From Trema orientale (lineage: Eukaryota; Streptophyta; Magnoliopsida; Rosales; Cannabaceae), in the NCBI GenBank assembly GCA_002914845.1, contig JXTC01000103.1, positions 614,043-678,042 on the forward strand: a stretch of DNA of 64,000 bases, given 5' to 3'. Numbering within the stretch: the stretch's first letter is position 1; each line of letters opens with the position of its first letter. The notes below the pieces were generated by a model. It was not told the DNA's origin and ran no database searches. It was given only the letters and a program-made list of their open reading frames with translations. Below, one piece after another: positions 22,898 through 34,390 of this stretch. A program made the position numbers and the translations under genes.

Positions 22898-24274
22898 CGA
22901 TGAATTTAGTATTAAAACAGTGTCCTTATAAATACAATAACAAACAATGGATGTTCCTTAATTCCATTATTCTTCTGTACTGGTTATTTATATAATTGTG
23001 TAATAAGTTATCTTAGATTTTTTTCACAATGATATTAATTTAAGTCCTTTCACGATATACCTTTTTTCCCCCTCTTCTGTCGCCTTTTCTTTTTCCTATT
23101 TTTCTCCCCACTTACATATACGTGTGTATATACGGAAGCGAAATATAAAAAAGAGTCGATCTAGTAAATTTATTTTCTTCTTTGGTCATCAAAAGTAAAT
23201 AAAGTAATAAAAATTCTCTAATAGTAACAACAATTAATGACATTTTGAAATCTTTAAGAATTAATAGGAGCACATTAAAAAAATTGCTTTAAATAATATT
23301 GGTTGGTCTACTAATAGAAAACATTTGATAAACTTAGGACAATTAACACAATAATGAGAAAATGATAGTTGCACACTACTACAATATGCGTAGTACATGT
23401 TGGCCGCATGATCTGGGTGATGTCTTCATATGTCGATTAAATTATGGTTCAGGACATTGCCCCATTTTCCCTTCTCTCCATTGCGAAATAGCTTTGTTTG
23501 CCACTATTTTTCCTTCATATTTTCTATTGCTTTAAGCTTTTTGTCATCTAGAGTTTCGTTTTCTACAAATAGTTTCCCAACATCTCAGAATTCTTTTTTC
23601 GTTTTTCTTTTTTTTTTTTTTTTTGGCTTTGATATTATTGTCCTCCTATTTAACCTTAAATTCTTTGGGAGGAAAAAACCTCTAGCATATTACTAGATTG
23701 GTCACCATGAGGAATTGAATACCATGGACCTGGAAGCAAACCATGACCTGACTACCTGACCTACATTCAAGAATTCTTTTCCGCTGATTATGTTGAACAT
23801 TAACTAGATTTTAGAGTGTCATTGAGTGACTACGCATTGTTCTTCTACCCTCATTACCGAGTAAACCATATTACTACTAAGAGATTTCTGCTCAACACTC
23901 GGGATATATTTGATAGAGAAGAAATGAAATGGGAAAGAATGAGAAAATAGAAGAGAAAAAAACTATGTAGAATGAAAAAAAAATTGTCTTTCTTCTAAAT
24001 TTAATTTCCTCAATTGACCAAACTCTTCCTCTCCCCTATCTGTCCAATTTTCTAGGAGAAATTTTTGTGTACTCCACTACTTTTTCTATCTTGACTTTTC
24101 TCTTCCCTTCTCTTTTCCCTCTTATGAAACAACTCATGTTTTTCATTTTCTCTCTTACTTTTTCTTTTTCTCTCACTTTTCCTTCTTACTAAGAATAGCA
24201 TTAGAATGAAAATATGATTTTTCAAAAACCTTCTCGAAACACTTAACAAAATATTACAACATAATAAAAAATAG
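22898..24274. other. 3' flank and intergenic, no gene recognised
   Basis: Follows the defensin-like gene. AT-rich, with pyrimidine-rich stretches near 23055-23110 and 24080-24180 and a T run at 23609-23625. Only chance open frames. Confidence 0.45.
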
Positions 24275-24650
24275 GACAAATTATATTTTTGTCCCCCGAA
24301 TTATTGGTGTTGTAGAATTTTGCCTTCTAAATTATTTTTTGTTGCATAAATTCCCCTATATTATTAATTTATTACAAAATTATTTCTTCTGTCAATGTTC
24401 GTATATAAATTAACGGAAAAGTAAGGTGGCAGCTATTTCTAACTATTTCTTTTATTAAATTCTTAGAAAATAAAATTAAATTCATAAAAAAATTAAAAAT
24501 TCTTTCTTCTCCTATTGTCTCATTCTTTCTTTTGTCTCTTCTTCCTCTTCTCTCTAATTAAAACAATCCAACCACAACCTAAAATTGCCCCCAACAATGA
24601 TGACAACGACATCGACTTGTCAAATGCACCATCATTCTACTATGCAACAA
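24275..24650. mobile_element. left arm of a Mutator-like MITE (partial)
   Basis: GGACAAATTATATTTTTGTC at 24275 continues for about 130 bases with the same layout as the left arm at 11867 (a TTTTG block, then TTGCATAAATTCCCC). No matching right arm is found nearby, so the copy appears cut off, perhaps by the GC-rich insertion at 24662. Confidence 0.5.
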
Positions 24651-24661
24651 GGCTGAGAATA

Positions 24662-24835
24662 GGAGTGTAAATGGGATGGGGTGGGGCAGGGCGGGGCGGG
24701 GCTTTCGGAAACCTGTCCTGCCCCGCATCAGGGTTTGCCCCGCCCCGCCCAACTAGCTGTGGGAACGGGGTGGGGCCCTGATCCGCTTCGCCCCGCGGGG
24801 CAGCGGGTGCCCCGCCCCGCCCCGTTGCCCCAATT
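24662..24835. repeat. G/C-rich block, likely a hAT-like repeat fragment, with G4 potential
   Basis: AGGAGTGTAAATGGG opens a block of about 170 bp made of GGGGCGGGG, CCCCGCCCCG and related words in both orientations, in an otherwise AT-rich region. Similar starts (AGGGGTG-AAATGGG) mark plant hAT-type elements. The plus strand near 24674-24702 has seven runs of three or more G within about 30 bases, enough to fold as a G-quadruplex. Confidence 0.55.
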
Positions 24836-25444
24836 TTTGTTTTTTGTTTTTTTTAAGAAAAGTAGAATATTGGATGAATTTTTTAAAAAAAGAAAAAAAT
24901 ATTGGACCTTATTTATATAAATTTAAATTTGATGATTGACTAATCATATATAGTTAATGAGAAATATTCATATATTTATTTATTTATATTTTTGCTTACT
25001 TTTAGTTCGATTTTTATGATAATCTTATTAAATACAATATCTTTGATTATTTTTTTCCTTTTTAAAAAAGTCTATTTTTCTTTAAATATTTAAATTGAAC
25101 TAAAAAATTAATAGTCGTAGTTATTATGGGGAAAACTCTAGAAATCCCCAAAATAAAATCACAACATTTATTTTGTCGGCCTTTTTGTGGGCTTTTTTAA
25201 ACGAGAATTCGAGGTATTTATTTCTTTCTTTTCTCAAAGGGGAAAATACCAAAATTATCTCTTGTATTTGCGGATCCAATATGGATGGCTTTTCAACCCG
25301 ACTATTCCTAGAGAGGAGCATATGCACTCTCAATTGAGAGGATAGTTCATTTACTCCCTCGTTTCCTACGCACGTTCCTTTCCATCTATTTTTTATAATT
25401 TACCTAAAGATGACTTCTATAAATGAATTCAAAAACTACCGGTT
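24836..25444. other. AT-rich intergenic, nothing recognised
   Basis: No gene, RNA or clear repeat seen before the target duplication of the copia element. Confidence 0.5.
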
Positions 25445-25449
25445 ATCCC

Positions 25450-25782
25450 TGTTAAGTTGTCATCGTTCAGGTCATATGACCAAGTCTTCAATAATATTAG
25501 TTTATGTTGTGTCAGTTGAGTCATTTGTTGTCCTGGTCAATAGGAGTTTATTTTTTAGTGACTTAGTAGTAATGAGTCCTAGTCAAAGGCATGAAAGCAT
25601 GGGTCCTAGTCAAAAGCATAATGCTCTGCTTTAGGAGAGTTTGTTTCTACACATTGTTAAGTGGCAGCTTTTGTGGTATATCCGTTGGTGTAATTGCCTA
25701 TATAAAGACTATTTGATTAATGAATAAACATCAGTTTAGTACCTCTCTTCATTTGTCCTTTGTGCTTTTATCTTTATTATCA
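25450..25782 (+). repeat. 5' LTR of copia element 1
   Basis: 333 bp with TG...CA ends. Contains a CTATATAAAG TATA-like box near 25698 and an AATAAA-like signal near 25723, suitable for the element's own start and polyadenylation. Confidence 0.9.
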
Positions 25783-25783
25783 G

Positions 25784-25796
25784 TGGTATCAGAGCC
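25784..25796 (+). other. primer-binding site of copia element 1
   Basis: TGGTATCAGAGCC one base after the LTR end matches initiator tRNA-Met. Confidence 0.85.
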
Positions 25797-28700
25797 AGTT
25801 TAGAAAATTAGTGAGTTAAAAATAGTTTGAACAGAAGAGAAAAAAAAGCTGAGAGAGACACTGCCAAAAGTGAGAATAGAGATCAGGTCGAGAGAGCCAG
25901 AAGAGAGAGAACCCGTGAGATAAAAGAGTTATATCGCAGCAGTTTTGTTTATTTTCATGTGGCAGCAGTGAAAAACCATGGCTTCTGAAAATTTTGTTCA
26001 ACCTGCAATTCCACGCTTTGATGGTCACTATGACCATTGGAGCATGTTGATGGAAAATTTCTTACGGTCTAAAGAATACTGGCAAGTAGCCTCTGAAGGG
26101 ATAGCAGAACCAGTAGCTGGCACGCCAATGGCGGATACGCAAAGAATGACGCTAGAAAGGGCAGTGGTTGAAGGATCTCAAGGCAAAAAATTTTCTCTTC
26201 CAAGCCATTGATCGATCAATCTTGGAAACAATTCTTTGCAAAGACACTTCCAAGCTAATATGGGATTCTATGAAGAAAAAATACCAGGGATCAACGAGGA
26301 CAAAGAGGCAGCAGCTTCAAGCACTTCGGACTGAGTTCGAAACCCTTCGAATGAAGTCAGGAGAGTCAGTTTCATGATTTCTTCTCAAGAACAATGGCAA
26401 TCATCAACAAAATGCGGATTCATGGCGAGAAGATATAGGACGTGACTGTTATTGAAAAAATTCTTCGGTCAATGACGCCGAAATTTAATTATATTGTTTG
26501 TTCTATTGAGGAATCGAAGGACCTTGATGAACTTTCACTTGACGAGTTACAAGGATCTTTGTTGGTTCATGAGTGGAAAATCATTCAGGAAAACAAGGAG
26601 GAGCAAGCTCTAAAGGCTTCAACCAACAACAACGCTTGGACACAAAATAGATCAGCTGATCGGGGTAGAGGTAGAGGAAGAAGAGGTCGAGGTAACAGAG
26701 ATGGAGGTGAACGAGGCAATGGAGGAAAATAATCTCAAATTTTCAAGACTGATAGTGATCCATCTTTTCCTCAAGGCAGAGGGAGAGGACGTCATCAACA
26801 ATTTGATAGATCTAAGGTAGAGTGTCACAGGTGTCACAAACTTGGGCACTATCGCTCTGAATGTTATACTAGGCTGCCTTAAGACAAAGAAGGGGAGAAA
26901 TCAAATTTTGCAGAGAAGAAGGAAGAAGAAACTTTGTTGATGACGGTTCATGACAATAAGAATAAGCTTGAAGCAAACATATGGTATTTAGACACAGGCT
27001 GCAGTAATCATATGTGTGGAAGTAAGTCATTTTTTTCCCATTTAAATGAAGATTATCGTACTACTGTGAGTTTTGGTGATAATTCCAAAATAAATGTTAT
27101 GGGAAAAGGAGATGTTCAAATCAGGACGAATAATGATAGTATTGAAATAATGTCAAATGTTTTTATGTTCCTGATCTTAAAAGCAATTTGCTAAGTCTTG
27201 GACAGCTACAGGAAAAGGGATATGTAGCTACCATCAAGAATGGTATTTGTGAAATACATGATTCCAAAAGGGGTCTTATTACTCAGGCTAAGATGGCACC
27301 AAACAGATTGTGTCCGCTGCAAATTAAAACTGTCCAGACTTGTCATATGGCCAAAGTGAGTAATCTTTCATGGCTTTGGCATTTTCGCTATGGCCATTTG
27401 AATTTCGGTGGATTAAAAACTCTCCAACAGAAAAATATGGTAATAGGCCTTCCACAAATTGCCATTCCATCTCAAGTCTGTGAAGAATGTATTGTTGGCA
27501 AACAACATCATTCTCAATTCCCTCAAAGAAATTCATAGAGAGCAAAAGATGTCTTGGAGCTGGTTCATTCAGACATTTGTGGTCCGATCAATCCAACTTC
27601 TAATGGGGGTAAAAGATATTTAATTACCTTCATTGATGATTATAGTCGAAAAACTTGGGTTTTCTTTTAATAGGAAAAATCAGAGCTTTTAGTGCATTTA
27701 AAAGCTTCAAGGCACGTGTCGAGAATGAAACAGGAAGAGCTATCAAAACTTTGCGTACTGATCGTGTTGGAGAATATTGCTCAAAAGAATTTGAATATTT
27801 TTGTGATGATCAAGGCATACGAAGAGAACTAACAACTGCTTATACACCACAACAGAATGGTGTATCGGAAAGGAAAAATAGAACCATCCTCAATATGGTG
27901 AGAAGCTTGCTAGCAAGGGGAAGAATTCTGAAGAGATTTTGGCCAGAGGCAGTGAATTGGAGCGTTCATGCGTTGAACAAAAGTCCTACTTTTTCTGTTC
28001 AAAACATGACACCCGAGGAAGCTTGGAGTGGACGAAAACCAGCTGTAGATCACTTCAAAATTTTTGGTTGCATTGCTTATGTACATGTCCCAGATGAGAA
28101 AAGGAAGAAGCTTGATGATAAGGGTGAAAAATGTGTCTTTCTTGGCATAAGTGAAGCTTCCAAAGCATATAAATTGTTTAATCCACTCACAAAGAAGATA
28201 GTGACTAGCAGAGATGTTATTTTTGATGAGGGGAGCACTTGGGATTGGAACGAGGAGCAGCCTGCTCAAATCATGTTCGACAGTGACACTCAAGAAGAAA
28301 GGCAACAACCTCTACAACAAATTTCAGATTTTGCAATACCCGAAAATTCACCAAATGAAGCTTCAACAACAGCAGAAACTTCACCAATAGCAGCTGATGC
28401 AGTAGATGAATCACGTCTTCGTCGAGTTCGAAAAAGGCCCATATGGATGGAAGATTATGAGGTTAGTAGTATTCAATCTGATAACTATGATACAATTGCC
28501 CATTATGCTTTGTTATCAGATTGTGATCCCATTACCTTCCAAGAAGCTGTCAAGGATTCAAAATGGCAAAAAGCCATGAATGAGGAGATTAGGTCCATAG
28601 AGAAAAATAATAGTTGGGAGCTGGTTGAACTTCCAAATGGGCAGAAATCCATTGGTGTTAAATGGGTTTATAAAACAAAGCTGAAAAAGGATAGTGGAGT

Positions 28701-30134
28701 TGACAAATACAAAGCACGGCTCGTTGCAAAAGGATATAAGCAAGAACATGGTGTCGATTACAAAGAAGTGTTTGCTCCAGTTGCAAGGCTTGACATTATT
28801 CGTTTGGTATTATTCATGGCTGCCCAGAATTCATGGTCTATTTATCAGCTAGATGTAAAGTCAGCACTCTTGCATGGAGAGTTGGAGGAAGAAGTCTATG
28901 TTGACCAACCCCCTACATATGTGAAGCAAGGCTATGAGAATCAGGTATACAGATTAAAAAAAGCACTATATGGACTGAAATAAGCACCAAGAGCTTGGTA
29001 TAGTCGTATAGATGCTTGTTTTACGAAGAGAGGTTTTATCAAATGTCCATATGAACACACACTGTACACTAAATATGGTGCTGATAAGAAGATTTTAATT
29101 GTGTGTTTATATGTTGATGATCTCATTTATACTAGTAACGATAAAGCCATGTTTGTTGATTTTAAGAAGTCTATGATGAAAGAATTTGATATGACAGATT
29201 TGGAAGTAATGCATTATTTTCTTGGCATTGAGGTAGTGCAATCATCTACTGGTATTTTCATTTCCCAAAAGAAATATGCTCTAGAAATTCTAGACAGGTT
29301 TAAGATAAAGGATTGTAATTCAGTCACCACCCCGAGTGAAGTTAGTCTGAAACTCTCAAAGAGTGGAGCAGGAAAAAGGGTAGATGCTACACTTTACAAG
29401 CAAATTATTGGGAGTCTTATGTATTTGACAGCAACAAGACCAGACATCATGCATGCTATCAATTTAATCAGCAGATACATGGAGAACCCAACTGAAGTTC
29501 ATCTGCTAGCTGCAAAAAGGACCTTTCGTTATTTGAAAGGTACATCTGATTTTGGAATTCTGTATAAAGCAGGAACAGAGGAGAATATGTTTGGCTTTTC
29601 TGATAGTGACTATGCTGGAGATTTTGAAGATAGAAAGAGTACATCAGGATTTGTTTTTATGATGAGCTCTGGAGCCGTGTCTTGTTCATCAAAGAAGCAA
29701 CGAATTGTGACTTTGTCTTCTACAGAAGCTGAATTTGTTGCAGCAGCAGCATCTTCATGTCAAGCTGTATAGTTGAGAAGGCAGCTTGAAACACTTCGGC
29801 ATCAACAATAAGGAGTAACGACAATCTACTGTGAAAATATTTCAGCCATCAAGATTTCAAAGAATCCAGTCCTTCATGGAAGGAGCAAATATATTGATGT
29901 TACATACCATTTCTTATGTAATCTCTGCAATGAAGGTATAATTGATTTGGTGTTCTGTAAAAGTGAAAATCAAGTGGCAGACATTTTAACTAAACCACTC
30001 AAGCAAGCTGCATTTAAAAAGCTTCGAAGAATGCTTGGAGTTTGCTCTTCAAAAGAAGCTGAAGCTATTTAAAGGATGACATTGCAGATTCATGTTCCTA
30101 AACTGATCTTTGCAGATATCAGTTTAAGGGAGGG

Positions 30135-30467
30135 TGTCAAGTTGTCATCGTTCAGGTCATATGACCAAGTCTTCAATAATATTAGTTTATGTTGTGTCAG
30201 TTGAGTCATTTGTTGTCCTGGTCAATAGGAGTTTGTTTTTTAGTGACTTAGTAGTAATGAGTCCTAGTCAAAGGCATGAAAGCATGGGTCCTAGTCAAAA
30301 GCATAATGCTCTGCTTTAGGAGAGTTTGTTTCTACACGTTGTAAAGTGGCAGCTTTTGTGGTATATCCATTGGTGTAATTGCCTATATAAAGGCTATTTG
30401 ATTAATGAATAAACATCAGTTCAGTACCTCTCTTCATTTGTCTTTTGTGCTTTTATCTTTATTATCA
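30135..30467 (+). repeat. 3' LTR of copia element 1
   Basis: 333 bp, TG...CA, preceded by the purine tract AAGGGAGGG. About 97.6% identical to the 5' LTR by eye. Confidence 0.9.
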
Positions 30468-30472
30468 ATCCC

Positions 30473-31329
30473 TGCTAGGTTCACATAAAATCTCAATCAT
30501 GATTAGCATGTAAATAATTTCGACTTGACTCAGCGAGGCAAAGTTCTAATCGTGATAATTAAACCTCTGGATTTTCTGATTTGAGACAATTTAGTTCTTG
30601 GACAGTTTAAATAGCAATCTGCTATTAAATTTCTTACCAAAAATACACGTGAAGAGCATGTTGTTGCATCTGAAAGTATATTCAATGGAAAGTAAACTGA
30701 ATAAAAAGATTTAGAGAGAAGAATAAATGTATTATGATTTTTATTTTTCAAGGTTCTTAGAACTACAAATTTAGAGAAAATTTTTTCGTGAATGTTGTTC
30801 CTTGTTATTAGCACCTACTTTTTTTTTTTTTTTTTGGGTGTATTTAAGCATTTATTGATATGAAATAAAGTTAAGTTTAAATAGCTTCAATTAAAATTTA
30901 ATCAATTTTAGTTATATGAGTAACTTACATTAATTTAGAGTTTTAATTAGCTTTGAATTAGATTAAAGTATGAATTTCAAACTTGTCAATTTTTCCCAAA
31001 ACATTTGAAGTGTTTTATTTGTTATGTTCTTGTTTCACCTCCTAGGCTGTACGAGTTATTTTGAAACTACATGTCACGATCTATAAAATATTTATCGGAG
31101 ATAATTATTAATAATAAAGGACAAGACAATCAGAGGACCATCACTTGAGTTATATAACGAGAGACAAAAACGTAAGCGGTGGTGTCCTGCATATGATCAG
31201 GGGCAGTTAAACGCAATTCGTAAAGAATGAGAAACACACATGGATCAACACATGTCGAATAAAGTTGATGATATAGTTCAGAGCATACGAAAAATTGAGG
31301 AGGAACAATCAGAGGACTCAGATAGTCAA
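30473..31329. other. intergenic, no gene recognised
   Basis: AT-rich. The part from about 31070 may contain decayed 5' sequence of the receptor kinase gene, but I recognise no domain in it. Confidence 0.4.
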
Positions 31330-33275
31330 CGCAGTTAAGTCTGACTTGTTCTTTTATTGCCTTTGGAGACGTATCGATCGAGTTAGCTTATTTCTATCTT
31401 GGGAATCAGATCTTCATCATTTTCCTGGTTCACCATTGACTTGGATTGATATGTCGTTTAGATGGATAAAACTTGGGCTCAAAAGACTCTGTTTTTCTTG
31501 GTTGGTTTATCAATTGGGTCTCATGTCATTCTCCTGTAATAAATGTCCGTGGTCATTTGTAAAGGTGCTTTCTCATACATGTTCTTCGTTTCTTCGAAAA
31601 GGAGTACTGAAATTTATGCATAAGGAGAAAGGGAAAAGACTACTGGGAAACTGGTTGGAAGGAACCAAGAAATCGGTGCGATGTCTACGGGGTTTGTGGA
31701 CCTTTTGGGATATGCAGGATATATCTGAATCTTCAATATGTGAGTGTTTGGATGGGTTTGTACCGAAATCGTACGTGGAGTGGTGGCTGGATAAAAAGAA
31801 ACAAAGAAACTTCCAGACTAATACGAATACGTGGAACCTGCAAACAGCGAGGATAGATGCCGTAGATGGTGCTTGAATAGCTGTTCGTGCCAAGCCTGCG
31901 CATATGTAAATAGCATAGGGTGTTTGGTCTGGTCTGAAAGGCTTACTGACATGGAGTGTTCCTCTAATGAAGAAGCTCTTTTCCTTCGCCTTGCACACTC
32001 AGAACTGGGGTGGGTGAGAGTTTTTATCAGCTGTTGAGAAATACTACAGTGAGAACTAGTATTTTATTGTTTTCGGCTGGAGGACCGCCGGATGTAAAGA
32101 ATATTTTCATCAGCCTTATCGCTATTTGTACTTGTGGGTTGTTGGCTGCGGTAATCTGTGGTTGTTATAGTTGGAGAGCGAACCGAAAGAGTAAGTAATA
32201 TAAGTACAAATGTAAAATGCTTAACAAAACTCCTCATTTTCTCTCTTGCTCTCTGAAATGGTGCATATAGTCTAGTTTTGATATGCAACGAGCTGACGCT
32301 GGCTTTGACCACGTTGTTCTTTTATAACCGCATATGAAGATTCTGTAAAGTTGCTTTGATTGTTTGATAATTGCTTCGAACTCTACAACTTTGTAGAGTT
32401 TGACTCATACAGTTCTATGATTTTCTAGTCTATTTTGTTTGTCCAGATTATATCTGATTGTTAACTCTTAACAAGCCGGAAACACGAAGGAGACCACAGA
32501 GCACTTTGATCTGATTCATACGAGTAACTGTTCAAAGGACGATACTCAATACTCACAGGAGCCTAATTCATCTGAGCTCCCTATTTTTGACTTGAATAGC
32601 ATTTTAATTGCTACCAACCACTTCAGTTTACAAAACAAACTTGGCCAAGGAGGATTTGGTCTGGTTTGCAAGGTTAGAAAACTTATGCCCTGCAAGAACT
32701 AAAGATGTAATCCTGAATGGACTGACAACGCACGGAAAATTTGCAGGGAAAACTTCAAGACGGGAAGGAAATAGCAGTGAAGAAACTCTCTAGTAGCTCA
32801 GGACAAGGCATACAAGAGTTTAAGAATGAGATCATTTTGATTTCCAAACTCCAGCACAGAAATGTCGTTAGGCTCTTGGGTTGCTGTGTTGAAAAATAAG
32901 AGAAGTTATTAATTTACGAGTTCATGCCAAATAAAAGCTTGGATACATTTCTTTTCGGTTGGTTTCATTGAGCAATATCTTTAGTTGTACACTTTGTTTT
33001 TCTAATCTACTTGCTCTCACAAGGTATTTGCACGGATCACTTTTGCGGAGAAAGGAAATGTTCAACTCCATGAAAAGTGGGTTTTAGTCTACCATTTTTT
33101 TAATCATTTAGAATTCCTCAGTTTTATCTATGTGCCTAGCAGGGCCCAACTTGGACAGTCTTGCTATAAGCCTAAAATGCAAAGTAAATGGAATGAAACA
33201 ATAACTGATCTGTAATATATTTCAAATCCATTTTAAGAGGAGTTACTAAGGCATTGGTTATCATATTTTGACAAT

Positions 33276-33465
33276 GGGCCTGTTTGGGATAGCTTTTACT
33301 TCTTGAAGTAAAAGTATAAAAAGATCTTCCTAAAAAAGATGGTAGGTCCATGCTTCTTTAAAAAGATCTTTTGGATAAAAAAAGATCTTCTAAAAATTCA
33401 TCCAAACACTCCTAAAAGATCTTTTGAGCCCTAAAAGATCTTTGAAAGCTGTGCCAAACGGGCCC
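33276..33465. mobile_element. 190-bp MITE in an intron of the kinase pseudogene
   Basis: Ends GGGCCTGTTTGGGATAGC and, in reverse complement, GGGCCCGTTTGGCACAGC are inverted repeats. The core repeats the word AAAGATCTT at least six times. The flanks allow a 3-bp (AAT) or 5-bp (CAATG) duplication, so Harbinger-like or another superfamily cannot be decided. Confidence 0.65.
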
Positions 33466-33569
33466 AATGTCATTGATCAACTTTGAAGGGATGCTTTGCT
33501 GCTTAGATCCACTGAGAAGAGGACAGCTCGATTGGGTAACACGCTTCAACATTCTTCAAGGTGTTGCAG

Positions 33570-33748
33570 TGTTAAAGTATTTTTTCCTTGTATTAAGGGA
33601 TTTGTTTCCCCTTATTTTCTCCTTGTATTAAGAGAATTATTTTCCCATGTTTCTAGGAGTATGTTTTAAGGGTGTGATATCTATTTATACTGTATTCTGC
33701 CAAAGTTCTTTGATATGAATGAAAATGAGCATTTTATCAAATTTAATA
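33570..33748 (+). repeat. 5' LTR of copia element 2
   Basis: 179 bp, TG...TA. Contains the internal duplicate CCTTGTATTAAG (twice). Confidence 0.9.
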
Positions 33749-33761
33749 TGGTATCAGAGCC
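33749..33761 (+). other. primer-binding site of copia element 2
   Basis: TGGTATCAGAGCC directly after the LTR matches initiator tRNA-Met. Confidence 0.8.
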
Positions 33762-33949
33762 AGAAATGGTTCTGTACAAAGCCATAACTCCACCCTAAAC
33801 CTATCTCTTCTTGCGACAACCAAAAAAAAAAAAAACTCCTCTGTTTCTTCCCTGCCACACCAGAAACACCACAAAACCAAAACACCACAAGACCAAAACA
33901 GAGAGGGAAGTTTCCAGCAAAAAAAATATATATATATATCAGTAACATA

Positions 33950-34390
33950 TACCCCCTCGACTCGGCGGAGGAGGACACCGTCACGGCCATCAAAGCCTGG
34001 AGAGCACCCGATCAACTCAGCTCGTCCGCCAAAACCGCGTGCCAGTCAACCGTCCGCTGCACCAGCCTCTCGCACGCACTCAACCGAACCTCCTCTGTTC
34101 CACGCGCAACTCGACACCACGACCATCGACCAGCCGAACCCACCGGCCTCCTCTCGAATCGTCAGTCCGAGCGAGCTCCAGCACCACTGCCCCTCGCCCG
34201 CTATCACGGAGTCCCGACCGCACGAGCAGACGACGCTGCTGCCCCTCGCCGCCTGGGACCACGCCACGCACCACCTGAACCAGCCCGAATCTCGCCTCCG
34301 ACCACGGCATAGCTGAGCTCTGCTGCGCCAGTCCACCGCTGCCCCTGCACCAGTGACCATGGCTTCCTCCTGCAACCACGCTGCCACTGG
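33950..34390 (+). other. GC-rich leader of copia element 2
   Basis: About 440 bases of C-rich sequence between primer site and coding region, in sharp contrast to the AT-rich flanks. Element 3 has a leader of the same kind at about 59980-60330. It could be a structured RNA leader or captured host DNA. The overlapping open frames on both strands here are a by-product of low stop-codon density. Confidence 0.6.

Larger units (their letters stand above)
25450..30467 (+). mobile_element. Ty1/copia element 1, Tnt1-like, near-complete but broken
   Basis: Parts in order are: 5' LTR (25450-25782), tRNA-Met primer site (25784-25796), gag (from about 25978, with a CCHC knuckle near 26825-26865), protease (LDTGCSNHM near 26985), integrase (about 27350-28010), reverse transcriptase (about 28560-29250, with YVDDLIY), RNase H (about 29590-29990), polypurine tract (30126-30134) and 3' LTR (30135-30467). 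Integrase before RT defines Ty1/copia. It is flanked by ATCCC on both sides (25445-25449, 30468-30472). It carries fewer than ten breaks in its reading frame. The two LTRs differ at about 8 of 333 positions (about 2.4%), so insertion was about one million years ago under a common plant rate. Confidence 0.92.

Noticed and set aside
23430-23696. Hydrophobic plus-strand open frame (88 residues)
   Set aside because: Composition comes from a T-rich tract, with no splice context or recognisable family.
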